Shown here one piece after another: positions 26,366 through 33,622 of a stretch of 64,000 bases of DNA. A program made the position numbers and the translations under genes. Position 1 is the first letter of the stretch. Each line of letters begins with the position of its first letter. This DNA is from Dactylosporangium sucinum (GTDB taxonomy: Bacteria; Actinomycetota; Actinomycetes; Mycobacteriales; Micromonosporaceae). Under the pieces are notes generated by a model, which was not told the origin of the DNA, made no database searches, and saw only the letters and a list, made by a program, of their open reading frames with translations. The stretch is from positions 41,683-105,682 of the forward strand of contig NZ_BMPI01000004.1 in NCBI RefSeq assembly GCF_014647515.1, in the 5' to 3' direction.

Positions 26366-27532
26366 CTACGCCGAGTCCTGCCCCGGCGTCACGCGGTCAC
26401 GGTCCCACCACACTGCGAGGAATACGACGGAGTAGAGAAGGTAGCCGAAGCGGGTGGTCGGGGTGAGCATGATGGCCGCGGTGAGGCCGGTCGCGATGAC
26501 CAGGGCGGCGGCGTGGTAGGTGGCGGGTGGGCGGCGCAGGAGCCAGGCCGCCAGCAGCACACCCGCGAGCAGGAGGAGGGCCAGGGAGACGTACCTGCCG
26601 GCCGGCAGGGACGCGGCGATGAGGTGGCCGGGCAGCGGCGACTGGGCGGGGCTGGTGACCAGGCCGTGGCCGGACGGGAAGCGCAGGACGTTCTCGACGT
26701 ACGCGTCGGGTGAGACGAGCAGGGCGGGGAGCAGGGCGAGCACGGGCAGGCCGAAGGCGAGGGCGGCGAAGCGGCCGGCCACCGAGAACCGGCCGGAGCG
26801 CCACGCGAGCACCAGCAGTACCAGAGCGATGGGGAGAGCGAACAGCTTCAAGGCGCCGGCCAGGCCGATCGCGACGCCGGCCGCCGTGAAGCGGTCGCGG
26901 GCCGTGAGCGCCACCGCCAGCAGGCCCAGCGCGAGCACCGGCAGGTCGTCGCCGCCCGTCGCCAGGGTCAGCGTCGCCAGGGGGAGGGCCAGGACAGCCA
27001 GGGCGATCAGCGGGCGTGGGCCGAGCAGCCTCAGGCAGTACCAGATGATGGCGATGGTGAGCAGGGCGAACCAGATGCGGGCATCCGTCCACCAGGCCGC
27101 GCCGAACGCGGCGCGCGGGAGGCCGAAGACGGCCATGCCGGGCTGGTACGGGGTGTAGCCGAGCAGCGGTTCGGGGAGGGCGGCGATCGCGGACCGGTCG
27201 AGGTACGGGGTGCCGTGGTGGACGAGGCGGACGGCCGCCTGCTCGACGACGAGCACTTCCTCCTGGGCGCGGTCGGTGCGGCCGGCGGCGCGCTGGACGG
27301 CCTGCGTGACCAGCGGCACGAGCGCGACGAGCGCGAAGACCAGCCAGGCCAGGCGGGTGCGCTGGACGAGGCCGGCAAGGGCGATCACGGCTGCGAGCAG
27401 GTAGCCGACCCAGGCGATCGCGCCCCACGCGCGGTGTGGCAGCAGCGTCGACGTCAGGGCGGTGACGGCCGCGAAGACCGCGCACAGCGCGTAGAAGGCG
27501 GAGTCGTACAGGCGGGTGGTTATGTCGACCAT
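26366..27532 (-). CDS. GT87-type membrane protein
   Basis: 388 residues with about 11 hydrophobic helices. The outer loop VHHGTPYLDRSAIAALPEPLLGYTPYQPGMAVFGL and a later ATGGDDLPVLALGLLAVAL fit the DUF2029/GT87 family of polyprenyl-linked mannosyltransferases. Overlaps the GGDEF-EAL stop by 13 bp and runs into the phosphoribosyltransferase gene 9 nt later, so the three form an operon. This suggests that cyclic di-GMP and an envelope or exopolysaccharide sugar transfer are linked, which is an inference. Confidence 0.72.
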   Translation of the reverse strand: MVDITTRLYDSAFYALCAVFAAVTALTSTLLPHRAWGAIAWVGYLLAAVIALAGLVQRTRLAWLVFALVALVPLVTQAVQRAAGRTDRAQEEVLVVEQAAVRLVHHGTPYLDRSAIAALPEPLLGYTPYQPGMAVFGLPRAAFGAAWWTDARIWFALLTIAIIWYCLRLLGPRPLIALAVLALPLATLTLATGGDDLPVLALGLLAVALTARDRFTAAGVAIGLAGALKLFALPIALVLLVLAWRSGRFSVAGRFAALAFGLPVLALLPALLVSPDAYVENVLRFPSGHGLVTSPAQSPLPGHLIAASLPAGRYVSLALLLLAGVLLAAWLLRRPPATYHAAALVIATGLTAAIMLTPTTRFGYLLYSVVFLAVWWDRDRVTPGQDSA

Positions 27533-30060
27533 TCTTGCCCGGGCTCGCCGGCGCCGGTGCGGCGGGTGCGGCGGGTGCGGGACATGCGGATGACGGCGCC
27601 GGTGTCGTGGAGGGGTGCGGCGAGAACGCCGTCGCCGCGGCGGAGGGCGGCGAGGAGGCGGTCGGCCGGCATCGCGCGGGCGAACAGGTGGCCCTGGCCG
27701 GCCGGGCAGCCGAGCTCCCAGAGTTGCTGGCGCTGCTCCTCGCGCTCGACCCCCTCGGCGACGACGAGCAGGTCGAGGCTGCGGCCGAGGTCGATGGTGG
27801 AGCGGACGACGGCGCCGGGGGCGGAGACGTTCATGGCGGCGACGAAGCTACGGTCGATCTTGAGCTCGTCGACGGGCACGCGGGCGAGCGTGGCCAGGGA
27901 CGAGAAGCCGGTGCCGAAGTCGTCGAGGGCGAGGCGGATGCCCTGGTCGCGCAGGGCGGCGAGGACGTCGTCGACGACCTCCAGTTTGCTGAGGGTGACC
28001 GATTCCGTGAGTTCGATGATCAGCGATGCCGACGGTACGCCCCGGGCGCCGAGGCGGCGGGCGACGGCGTCGGGGAACGACGGGTCGAGCAGGCTGCGCG
28101 CGGAGACGTTGACCGCGACCGGGATCGAGTGGCCGGCGTCGGACCACAGCGAGGCGGCGAGCAGCGCCTGGTCGAGGACGGCGTCGGCGAACGCGCTCAG
28201 CTGGCCGGAGCGTTCGATGGCGCCGAGGAAGCGGTCGGGGGCGAGGTCGCCGCGGTCGGGGTGGTGCCAGCGGGTGAGGGCCTCGGCGGCGATGACCTGG
28301 CCGCTGGCGAGGTCGACGATCGGCTGGAAGTTGACCGTGAACTGGCGCTCGGCGACGGCGCGGGCGAGGTCGCCGCCGAGGGTGAGGGTGCCGACGTCGG
28401 CGGTGTCGCGGGCGTGCGCGTAGACGACGACCCGCTGTCCTTCCTGTTTGGCCTGGTACATGGCGACGTCGGCGCGGCGCAGCAGCTCGCCGATGCTGCC
28501 GCTGCCGGCGGTGGTGACGCCGCAGCTGGCCTCGACGCTGATCCGCATGTCGTCGAGCTGGATCGGCGGGGCGAGGGCGTCGAGGATCGCGTGGGCGCGG
28601 ACCTCGGCCAGGGCGGGGGCGCTGAGCCCGGCGAGGATGACGGCGAACTCGTCGCCGCCGAAGCGGGCGACCAGGTCGCCGGGGCGGGTGGCGCCGACGA
28701 GCCGCTCGGCGACGGTGGTGAGCACGCGGTCGCCGGCGGCGTGGCCGAGGGTGTCGTTGACCTCTTTGAAGTGGTTGAGGTCGATGAGCATGACGCCCAC
28801 GATGCCGCTGCCGGGGCCGGTCGTGGAGAGGACCTCGTCGCCGTACTGCTGCAGCCGCCGGCGGTTGGCGAGGTGCGTGAGCGGGTCCTGGGCGGCGGCG
28901 CGCGCGTGGCTCTCGGCGAGGCGCTGCGTCTCGGCGTGGGTGGCGGCGTTGCGGATGGCGGTGCAGAGGGCGGCCGCGAAGGTGCGCAGCGTGTAGTGCT
29001 CGCGCTCGGAGAGCTTGACCGGGCCGCGGAAGCGCAGGCGCAGCTCGCCGAGGTCGTCGTCGCCGCGGTAGCTCTCCAGCGCGATCGGGATCATGAACCC
29101 GTCGGCGGTCGGGGCGTCGATCGGGACGCCGTCGAAGAGGATCTCGCGGCCGTTGCTGCGCACGAGCCGGGGCTCGCCGGTCGGCGGCTGGATCTCGACC
29201 TCGACCTCGTCGGTGGAGAAGAGGTCGGCGGCGCGCCGGACCGCGGCGTAGAGCACGGCGGTCTGGTCGACGGAGTTGAACTCGTCGGTGGCCTCGGCGA
29301 GGCGCTGCCAGGCCTCGTTGCCCTGGCGGGCCTTGACCCGGCTGGCGGAGGCGAGGTGGATGGCGAGGACCAGCGGCGGGAGCACCAGGAGGAGCCATTC
29401 GCTGACCTGGTAGGCCGCGACCGTCGCGATCGCCACGCCGAGCTGGCCGATCCGGCTGATCGTGAGGGCGTTCCAGTGGGCGAGGAGGCGTTGACGGTAC
29501 GGCGTGTGCGTGATGATGGCGAACAGGGCCTGCGCGACGAGCTCGTCGACCAGCGCGTACGCGACCGCGCCGAGCACCATGCCGGGGATCAGGCTGGTCA
29601 GCGTGACGTCGTCGTGGAGCAGGATCGGCCGGACCCCGAAGGCGGTGGCGGTGAACGTGGTCGCCGTGGCGGCGAGCGTTTCCTTGGCGACGTTGAAGCC
29701 GACCTTCATCGGGTCGCTGCGCCGGTGGGCGAGCTGGTTGACGAACCAGCCGCACAGCGCCGAGAGGATGACCATCGGCGGCGGCAGGAAGGCTGTGGCG
29801 ACGGTGAGCACCGCGGCGGTCGGTGCGCCGAACGTGAGGGTCGAGCGGACGCGGATCTCGATGACGGCGAACCCGCTCGCGACCATCAGGGCGATCGGTA
29901 TGATCATGACGAGGGCGACGTTGCCGTAGTCGGCGACGTGCCAGAGCGACCACAGCCCGGCTGCGGTCCCGCCGACGACGACGGGACCAACGAGACGCCA
30001 GAGGCGCCGGTTGGTCGCGTCGTCGGTTCGCGGTTGGTTCTGCATCGCGTCTGCGCTCAT
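27520..30060 (-). CDS. Membrane-bound GGDEF-EAL protein (cyclic di-GMP turnover)
   Basis: 846 residues if read from ATG 30060; a TTG at 30126 would add 22. About eight TM helices (to about 255) make an N-terminal sensor region. A coiled linker and GAF-like segment follow to about 405. The GGDEF domain has RFGGDEFAVIL, the intact catalytic form; an inhibitory-site RxxD was not checked. The EAL domain has EALTRW, NVSARSL, IELTESV, DDFGTGFSSL, KIDRSF and AEGVE, so all usual metal and catalytic residues are present. It may make or break c-di-GMP depending on a membrane signal. First gene of the operon. Confidence 0.88.
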   Translation of the reverse strand: MSADAMQNQPRTDDATNRRLWRLVGPVVVGGTAAGLWSLWHVADYGNVALVMIIPIALMVASGFAVIEIRVRSTLTFGAPTAAVLTVATAFLPPPMVILSALCGWFVNQLAHRRSDPMKVGFNVAKETLAATATTFTATAFGVRPILLHDDVTLTSLIPGMVLGAVAYALVDELVAQALFAIITHTPYRQRLLAHWNALTISRIGQLGVAIATVAAYQVSEWLLLVLPPLVLAIHLASASRVKARQGNEAWQRLAEATDEFNSVDQTAVLYAAVRRAADLFSTDEVEVEIQPPTGEPRLVRSNGREILFDGVPIDAPTADGFMIPIALESYRGDDDLGELRLRFRGPVKLSEREHYTLRTFAAALCTAIRNAATHAETQRLAESHARAAAQDPLTHLANRRRLQQYGDEVLSTTGPGSGIVGVMLIDLNHFKEVNDTLGHAAGDRVLTTVAERLVGATRPGDLVARFGGDEFAVILAGLSAPALAEVRAHAILDALAPPIQLDDMRISVEASCGVTTAGSGSIGELLRRADVAMYQAKQEGQRVVVYAHARDTADVGTLTLGGDLARAVAERQFTVNFQPIVDLASGQVIAAEALTRWHHPDRGDLAPDRFLGAIERSGQLSAFADAVLDQALLAASLWSDAGHSIPVAVNVSARSLLDPSFPDAVARRLGARGVPSASLIIELTESVTLSKLEVVDDVLAALRDQGIRLALDDFGTGFSSLATLARVPVDELKIDRSFVAAMNVSAPGAVVRSTIDLGRSLDLLVVAEGVEREEQRQQLWELGCPAGQGHLFARAMPADRLLAALRRGDGVLAAPLHDTGAVIRMSRTRRTRRTGAGEPGQEWST

Positions 30061-30299
30061 CGTGGCCGATGGCGCTACCAGGTTGTCAACCCGCCGTGCG
30101 GGCTTTGGGCTCAGCCCCAGTCCCAAGCGTTCATTGCTTCCCCCAAAGGTCGTTTCGCGGTGGACGACCCCCGTGCGCTCTAGACATTGATATTCATCAA
30201 CGTTTAGTGCGTTGAACGAAGCCTAGGGTGCAGAACGCAAGTTGCCTATGCCCATTTGTCGGTCGAATCATAGTTTGCGAAGAAGGGCAGGGCTTGTAC

Positions 30300-30341
30300 C
30301 GATTTGGTAGCCACGGAATGACGCTCCGTGTAGCTAAATCG
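30300..30341 (+). promoter_or_regulatory. Structured element upstream of moaC
   Basis: Outer stem CGATTT (30300-30305) with AAATCG (30336-30341), an internal loop, and inner stem CACGGA (30312-30317) with TCCGTG (30325-30330) around a 7-nt loop. It lies about 75 bp before the apparent leaderless moaC start, so it is more likely a DNA or antisense-RNA element than an mRNA leader. It does not resemble the known Moco or c-di-GMP-I riboswitches by eye. Confidence 0.4.
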
Positions 30342-30403
30342 ACGCAGCTTCCCCATAGCGTGCCTGATCAAACGTCGATCCGCCGGTCGTCCCGCCGGGT
30401 GGA

Positions 30404-30409
30404 TAAGCT
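30404..30409 (+). promoter_or_regulatory. -10 element of moaC, leaderless start
   Basis: TAAGCT, six bases before GTG 30416, so the transcript probably begins at the start codon. No Shine-Dalgarno sequence is present. Confidence 0.5.
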
Positions 30410-30415
30410 CACTGC

Positions 30416-30889
30416 GTGCCCCAAGAGCTGACCCATGTGGACGCTTCGGGCGCGGCCCGGATGGTCGACGTCACGGCCAAGGACGTGACCGCCCGCCGAG
30501 CCGTCGCCGCCGGATATGTCCAGACCACCGCCGATGTCGTGGCGCTGTTGCGGGACGGCGCGCTGCCCAAGGGCGACGCTCTCGCGGTGGCGCGGATCGC
30601 CGGGATCATGGGAGCGAAGCGCACGTCCGACCTCATCCCGCTGTGCCACCCGATTGCCCTGCACGGAGTCACCGTCGAGTTGACGCTCCGTGACGACTCG
30701 GTCGACATCGAGGTGATCGCCAAGACCGCCGACCGCACCGGCGTCGAGATGGAGGCGCTGACCGCGGTCGCCGCCGCCGGCCTGGCGCTCATCGACATGA
30801 TTAAGGCAATCGATCCCGCCGCATCCCTGGAGGCGGTGCGGGTCCTGCGCAAGGAGGGCGGCAAGACCGGACTGTGGGAGCGCCCGTGA
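30416..30889 (+). CDS. moaC: Cyclic pyranopterin monophosphate synthase MoaC
   Basis: 157 residues from GTG 30416. Works with MoaA to turn GTP into cyclic pyranopterin monophosphate, the first step of molybdenum cofactor synthesis. Signature motifs: MVDVTAKDVTARRAVAAG, GALPKGDALAVARIAGIMGAKRTSDLIPLCHP (conserved PLCHP), VEMEALTAVAAAGLALIDMIKAIDP and LRKEGGKTG. First of the moaC-mogA-moeA-moaE run; overlaps mogA as GTGA. Confidence 0.97.
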   Translation: MPQELTHVDASGAARMVDVTAKDVTARRAVAAGYVQTTADVVALLRDGALPKGDALAVARIAGIMGAKRTSDLIPLCHPIALHGVTVELTLRDDSVDIEVIAKTADRTGVEMEALTAVAAAGLALIDMIKAIDPAASLEAVRVLRKEGGKTGLWERP

Positions 30890-31353
30890 AGGCCGTGGTC
30901 GTCGTCGCCTCCAACCGCGCGTCCGCCGGCGTCTACGCCGACACGAGCGGTCCCCTGCTGGTCGCGGGCCTGCGCGAGCTCGGCTGCGAGGTCGGCGAGC
31001 CGGTCGTCGTCCCGGACGGTCCACCGGTCGAGGCGGCCCTGCGCGCGGCCGTAGCCGAGGGGGCCGACGTGGTGCTGACCAGCGGCGGCACCGGCGTCAC
31101 GCCCACCGACGCCACCCCGGAGATGACCCGGCGGGTGATCGACTACGAGGTGCCCGGCATCGCCGAGGCGATCCGCGCGGCCGGCGCCGCCAAGGTGCCG
31201 ACCGCGGTGCTGTCCCGCGGGCTCGCCGGCGTGGCCGGACGCACGCTGATCGTCAACCTGCCCGGATCGAAGGGCGGCGCCCGGGACGGCCTGGCGGTCC
31301 TCGGCCCGATCCTCGCCCACGCCGTCGACCAACTGCGGGGCGGCGACCACTGA
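30886..31353 (+). CDS. mogA: Molybdopterin adenylyltransferase (MogA/MoaB family)
   Basis: 155 residues from GTG 30886, which overlaps the moaC stop as GTGA; a GTG at 30874 is less likely. The motif VLTSGGTGVTPTDATPEMTRRVIDYEVPGIAEAIR is the MPT-binding signature of the MogA/MoaB fold, and NLPGSKGGARDGLAVLGPIL closes the domain. Adenylates molybdopterin before metal insertion by MoeA, encoded next. Confidence 0.93.
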   Translation: MKAVVVVASNRASAGVYADTSGPLLVAGLRELGCEVGEPVVVPDGPPVEAALRAAVAEGADVVLTSGGTGVTPTDATPEMTRRVIDYEVPGIAEAIRAAGAAKVPTAVLSRGLAGVAGRTLIVNLPGSKGGARDGLAVLGPILAHAVDQLRGGDH

Positions 31354-31357
31354 AAGC

Positions 31358-31363
31358 TAGGCT
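31358..31363 (+). promoter_or_regulatory. Possible -10 element of moeA, leaderless start
   Basis: TAGGCT, six bases before GTG 31370, in the 16-bp gap after mogA. It may give moeA an extra leaderless transcript within the operon. Confidence 0.4.
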
Positions 31364-31369
31364 CGATCC

Positions 31370-32566
31370 GTGACGTTACCGATCGCGTGGGCCGACGCCC
31401 GCAAGACGGTGTTCGAGGCCGGCTCGGCCGCCGCGCCGGGCCCCACGCCCGTCCCGCTCGTCGACGCCGACGGGCTGACCCTCGCCGACCCGCTCGTGAC
31501 CCTCACCGACCTGCCCGCGTTCCCGACGTCGAGCGTCGACGGCTGGGCGGTGCGCGGCCCCGCGCCCTGGCGGATCGTCGGGCGGGTCCTGGCCGGCGAC
31601 CACGCCGAGCCGCTGACCGAGCCCGGCACCTGCGTCGAGATCGCCACCGGCGGCATGGTCCCGGCCGGCACCGACGCGGTGATCCGGATCGAGGAGTCGG
31701 ACTACGACCTCGATGCCGTCCACAAGGGCACCGCCCGCGAGCTGCCCGACTGGCGCCGGCCCGGCGAGGAGGCCGACCGCGGCGACGAGCTGCTCCCCGC
31801 CGGCACACCGGTCACGCCGGGCGTGATCGGGCTGGCCGCCTCCTGCGGCTACGACACGCTGACCTGCCGCCCCGCCCCGAAGTCGGCCCTGCTGGTCTTC
31901 GGCGACGAGCTGCTCACCACCGGCCTGCCCGGCGACGGCCGGGTCCGCGACGCGCTCGGCCCCTCGCTGCCCGCCTGGCTGCGCCGCGCCGGCACCGAGG
32001 TCGTCCACGTCCGCGCGCCCGTCGGTGACACCCTCGCCGACCACGTGGCCGCGCTGCGGGCCGCGGTCGACGCCGGTGCGCAGGTCATCTGCACCACCGG
32101 CGGCACCATGCACGGTCCGGTCGACCACCTGCACCCGGCGCTGGCCGAGCTCGGCGCCGAGTATGTCGTGAACACCGTCGCCGTCCGCCCCGGCTTCCCG
32201 ATGCTGGTCGCCCAGCTGCCCGGCGGACAGTTCGTCGCGGGCCTCCCCGGCAATCCGCAGTCCACGTTCGTCGCTCTGGTTTCTCTGGTACTGCCACTGC
32301 TCGCCGGGCTGACCGGGCGTCCCCTGCCGCCGCTGAGCAGCGTGCCGCTCGGCGCCGACGTGCCGGGGCGCGGCGACTTCACCCACCTGGCGCTGGTCCG
32401 GCTGGTCGACGGTCGCGCGCACCCGGTGCCGCACGTCGGGTCGTCGATGCTGCGCGGCCTGGCCAACTCGTTCGGCTTCGCGGTCGTCCCGCCGGGCGCC
32501 AAGGGGGTCGCCGGGGAGCAGGCGCTCGTGGTACCGCTGCCAATCCTGGATGGAGAGCGCGCTTGA
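31370..32566 (+). CDS. moeA: Molybdopterin molybdenumtransferase MoeA
   Basis: 398 residues from GTG 31370. Inserts molybdate into adenylated molybdopterin. Family motifs: LPAFPTSSVDGWAVRG (domain with the active-site SxxDGxA), IATGGMVPAGTDAVIRIEE, VFGDELLTTG, ICTTGGTMHGPVDHLHPALAELGA, VRPGFPMLVAQLPGGQFVAGLPGNPQSTFVAL. Note the middle motif reads TTGGTMHGPVD rather than the usual SGGVSxGxxD, so it may be a divergent MoeA. Overlaps moaE as TTGA. Confidence 0.92.
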   Translation: MTLPIAWADARKTVFEAGSAAAPGPTPVPLVDADGLTLADPLVTLTDLPAFPTSSVDGWAVRGPAPWRIVGRVLAGDHAEPLTEPGTCVEIATGGMVPAGTDAVIRIEESDYDLDAVHKGTARELPDWRRPGEEADRGDELLPAGTPVTPGVIGLAASCGYDTLTCRPAPKSALLVFGDELLTTGLPGDGRVRDALGPSLPAWLRRAGTEVVHVRAPVGDTLADHVAALRAAVDAGAQVICTTGGTMHGPVDHLHPALAELGAEYVVNTVAVRPGFPMLVAQLPGGQFVAGLPGNPQSTFVALVSLVLPLLAGLTGRPLPPLSSVPLGADVPGRGDFTHLALVRLVDGRAHPVPHVGSSMLRGLANSFGFAVVPPGAKGVAGEQALVVPLPILDGERA

Positions 32567-32976
32567 TCACGGCGGTCGTCACGACTGAGGCACTCGACGT
32601 CAGCGAGCACGAGCGGGCCGTCGGGCACCGCGCGGCCGGCGCGGTCGTCTCGTTCGCGGGCGTCGTCCGCGACCACGACGGCGGCCGCGGTGTGCTGGAG
32701 CTGGAGTACGAGGGCCACCCGACGGCCGGCGCCGTCCTGGCGGAGATCGCGACCGAGATCGGCGCCGATCCCGCCGTCCACGCGATCGCGGTGTCGCACC
32801 GCGTCGGGCGGCTGGAGATCGGCGACGTGGCGCTGGCCGCGGCCGTCTCGACCGCCCACCGGGCCGAGGCGTTCGCCATCTGCGCGCGGCTCGTCGACGA
32901 GGTGAAGGCGCGGCTTCCGGTCTGGAAGCGGCAGGTGTTCGCCGACGGCACCGAGGAATGGGTGAACTGCCCTTAG
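32563..32976 (+). CDS. moaE: Molybdopterin synthase catalytic subunit MoaE
   Basis: 137 residues from TTG 32563, which overlaps the moeA stop. Catalyses sulfur transfer from MoaD to cyclic pyranopterin monophosphate. Motifs: AVVSFAGVVRDHDGGRGVLELEYEGH, IAVSHRVGRLEIGDVALAAAVSTAHRAEAF and DEVKARLPVWKRQVFADGTEEWV with the active-site Lys in PVWKRQ. Its partner gene moaD lies 15 kb away at 48173. Last gene before a large palindrome pair. Confidence 0.95.
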   Translation: MITAVVTTEALDVSEHERAVGHRAAGAVVSFAGVVRDHDGGRGVLELEYEGHPTAGAVLAEIATEIGADPAVHAIAVSHRVGRLEIGDVALAAAVSTAHRAEAFAICARLVDEVKARLPVWKRQVFADGTEEWVNCP

Positions 32977-33030
32977 GCCCTGTTGCACAGCTGGGGCCGG
33001 GCCGCGGCGGGCCCAGTTGTGCAACAGGGC
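32977..33030. terminator. 19-bp hairpin after moaE
   Basis: Arms 32977-32995 (GCCCTGTTGCACAGCTGGG) and 33012-33030 pair with one G-U, 16-nt loop. It starts on the base after the moaE stop. Confidence 0.7.
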
Positions 33031-33090
33031 TAAGGCCTGTGCCACAGCCGGGCCCGCCTCGACCCGACCCCAGCTGCGCAGCAGGCCTTA
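33031..33090. terminator. Second, diverged hairpin overlapping the DoxX-like gene stop
   Basis: TAAGGCCTG (33031-33039) pairs with CAGGCCTTA (33082-33090); the next bases also resemble the first hairpin (TGTGCCACAGC versus TGTTGCACAGC). The right end holds the stop of the leftward DoxX-like gene. Two related palindromes in tandem make a likely bidirectional terminator. Confidence 0.6.
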
Positions 33091-33567
33091 ACGCGACACC
33101 TTGCGGCGGGCGCGCGAGGCGAGCATCGCCACTCGAGCCGTCCGGCGGGCGTCGTGCGCCGCGTGGCGGGCCCGCCAGCCGAGCCCCGGACGCCCCTCCT
33201 TGTCGAGCGCCGCGAACAGCAGGCCGCCGAACATGCCCAGGTTCTTGAGGAAGTTGATCCGCTGGGCCGAGCGCTGGGCCGGGTCCTCGACGGACCAGAA
33301 CGGGTGGCCGGCGTACGTCGTCGGCACCAGCGATCCGGCCAGCAGCAGCGCGCCCGGGGTCGTCGCACGGCCGGTGGCCAGCAGCATCCCACCCGCGACC
33401 TGGGCCGCGCCGTTCAACCGGACCAGCATCTTGGGATCTTTCTGGAGCTGGTCGGCGACTTTTTGTGCAGGTTTGACCAGTCGTTCCGGATTGACCAGGG
33501 CGTCCCAGCCCTGGATGACAAAAATCGCGGCCAGCGCCGAGCGGGCCACTGTGCGCACGGGTCTCAT
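33088..33567 (-). CDS. DoxX-family membrane protein
   Basis: 159 residues from ATG 33567. Four hydrophobic helices; the start RPVRTVARSALAAIFVIQGWDALVNPERL and later LLLAGSLVPTTYAGHPFW fit DoxX/DUF417-like small membrane proteins, some of which act in thiosulfate or redox metabolism. The real role here is unknown. A possible -10, TATTCA on the reverse strand (33575-33580), lies 7 nt before the ATG. Divergent from the SWIM operon across 55 bp. Confidence 0.75.
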   Translation of the reverse strand: MRPVRTVARSALAAIFVIQGWDALVNPERLVKPAQKVADQLQKDPKMLVRLNGAAQVAGGMLLATGRATTPGALLLAGSLVPTTYAGHPFWSVEDPAQRSAQRINFLKNLGMFGGLLFAALDKEGRPGLGWRARHAAHDARRTARVAMLASRARRKVSR

Positions 33568-33609
33568 GACGGGTTGAATACCCAGCGGCGTATTGTCGTA
33601 CCCCCTCAC

Positions 33610-33615
33610 TACGGT
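33610..33615 (+). promoter_or_regulatory. Possible -10 element of the SWIM-MoxR-VWA operon
   Basis: TACGGT, 7 bases before ATG 33623, with no Shine-Dalgarno sequence, so the operon mRNA may be leaderless. Confidence 0.4.
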
Positions 33616-33622
33616 TGGCGGC

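Larger units (their letters stand above)
30061..30415. other. Low-GC intergenic region between GGDEF-EAL gene and moaC
   Basis: About 355 bp between divergent genes, markedly poorer in G/C than its surroundings from about 30180 to 30370. It holds a two-stem structure at 30300-30341 and the moaC promoter. A 67-codon open frame (30228-30431) overlaps the moaC start and has no ribosome site; it was not called. The GGDEF-EAL promoter must lie near 30061-30240. Confidence 0.55.

Noticed and set aside
27535..30183. An 882-codon forward frame
   Set aside because: Opposite strand of the GGDEF-EAL gene; composition is the complement of that gene and no domain is seen.
30127..30415. Cyclic di-GMP (GEMM) or Moco riboswitch
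   Set aside because: The conserved core sequences of these riboswitches were not found by eye on either strand; only a simple two-stem element is visible.
30228..30431. A 67-codon forward ORF before moaC
   Set aside because: No ribosome site, overlaps the moaC start in another frame, and lies in the low-GC regulatory region.
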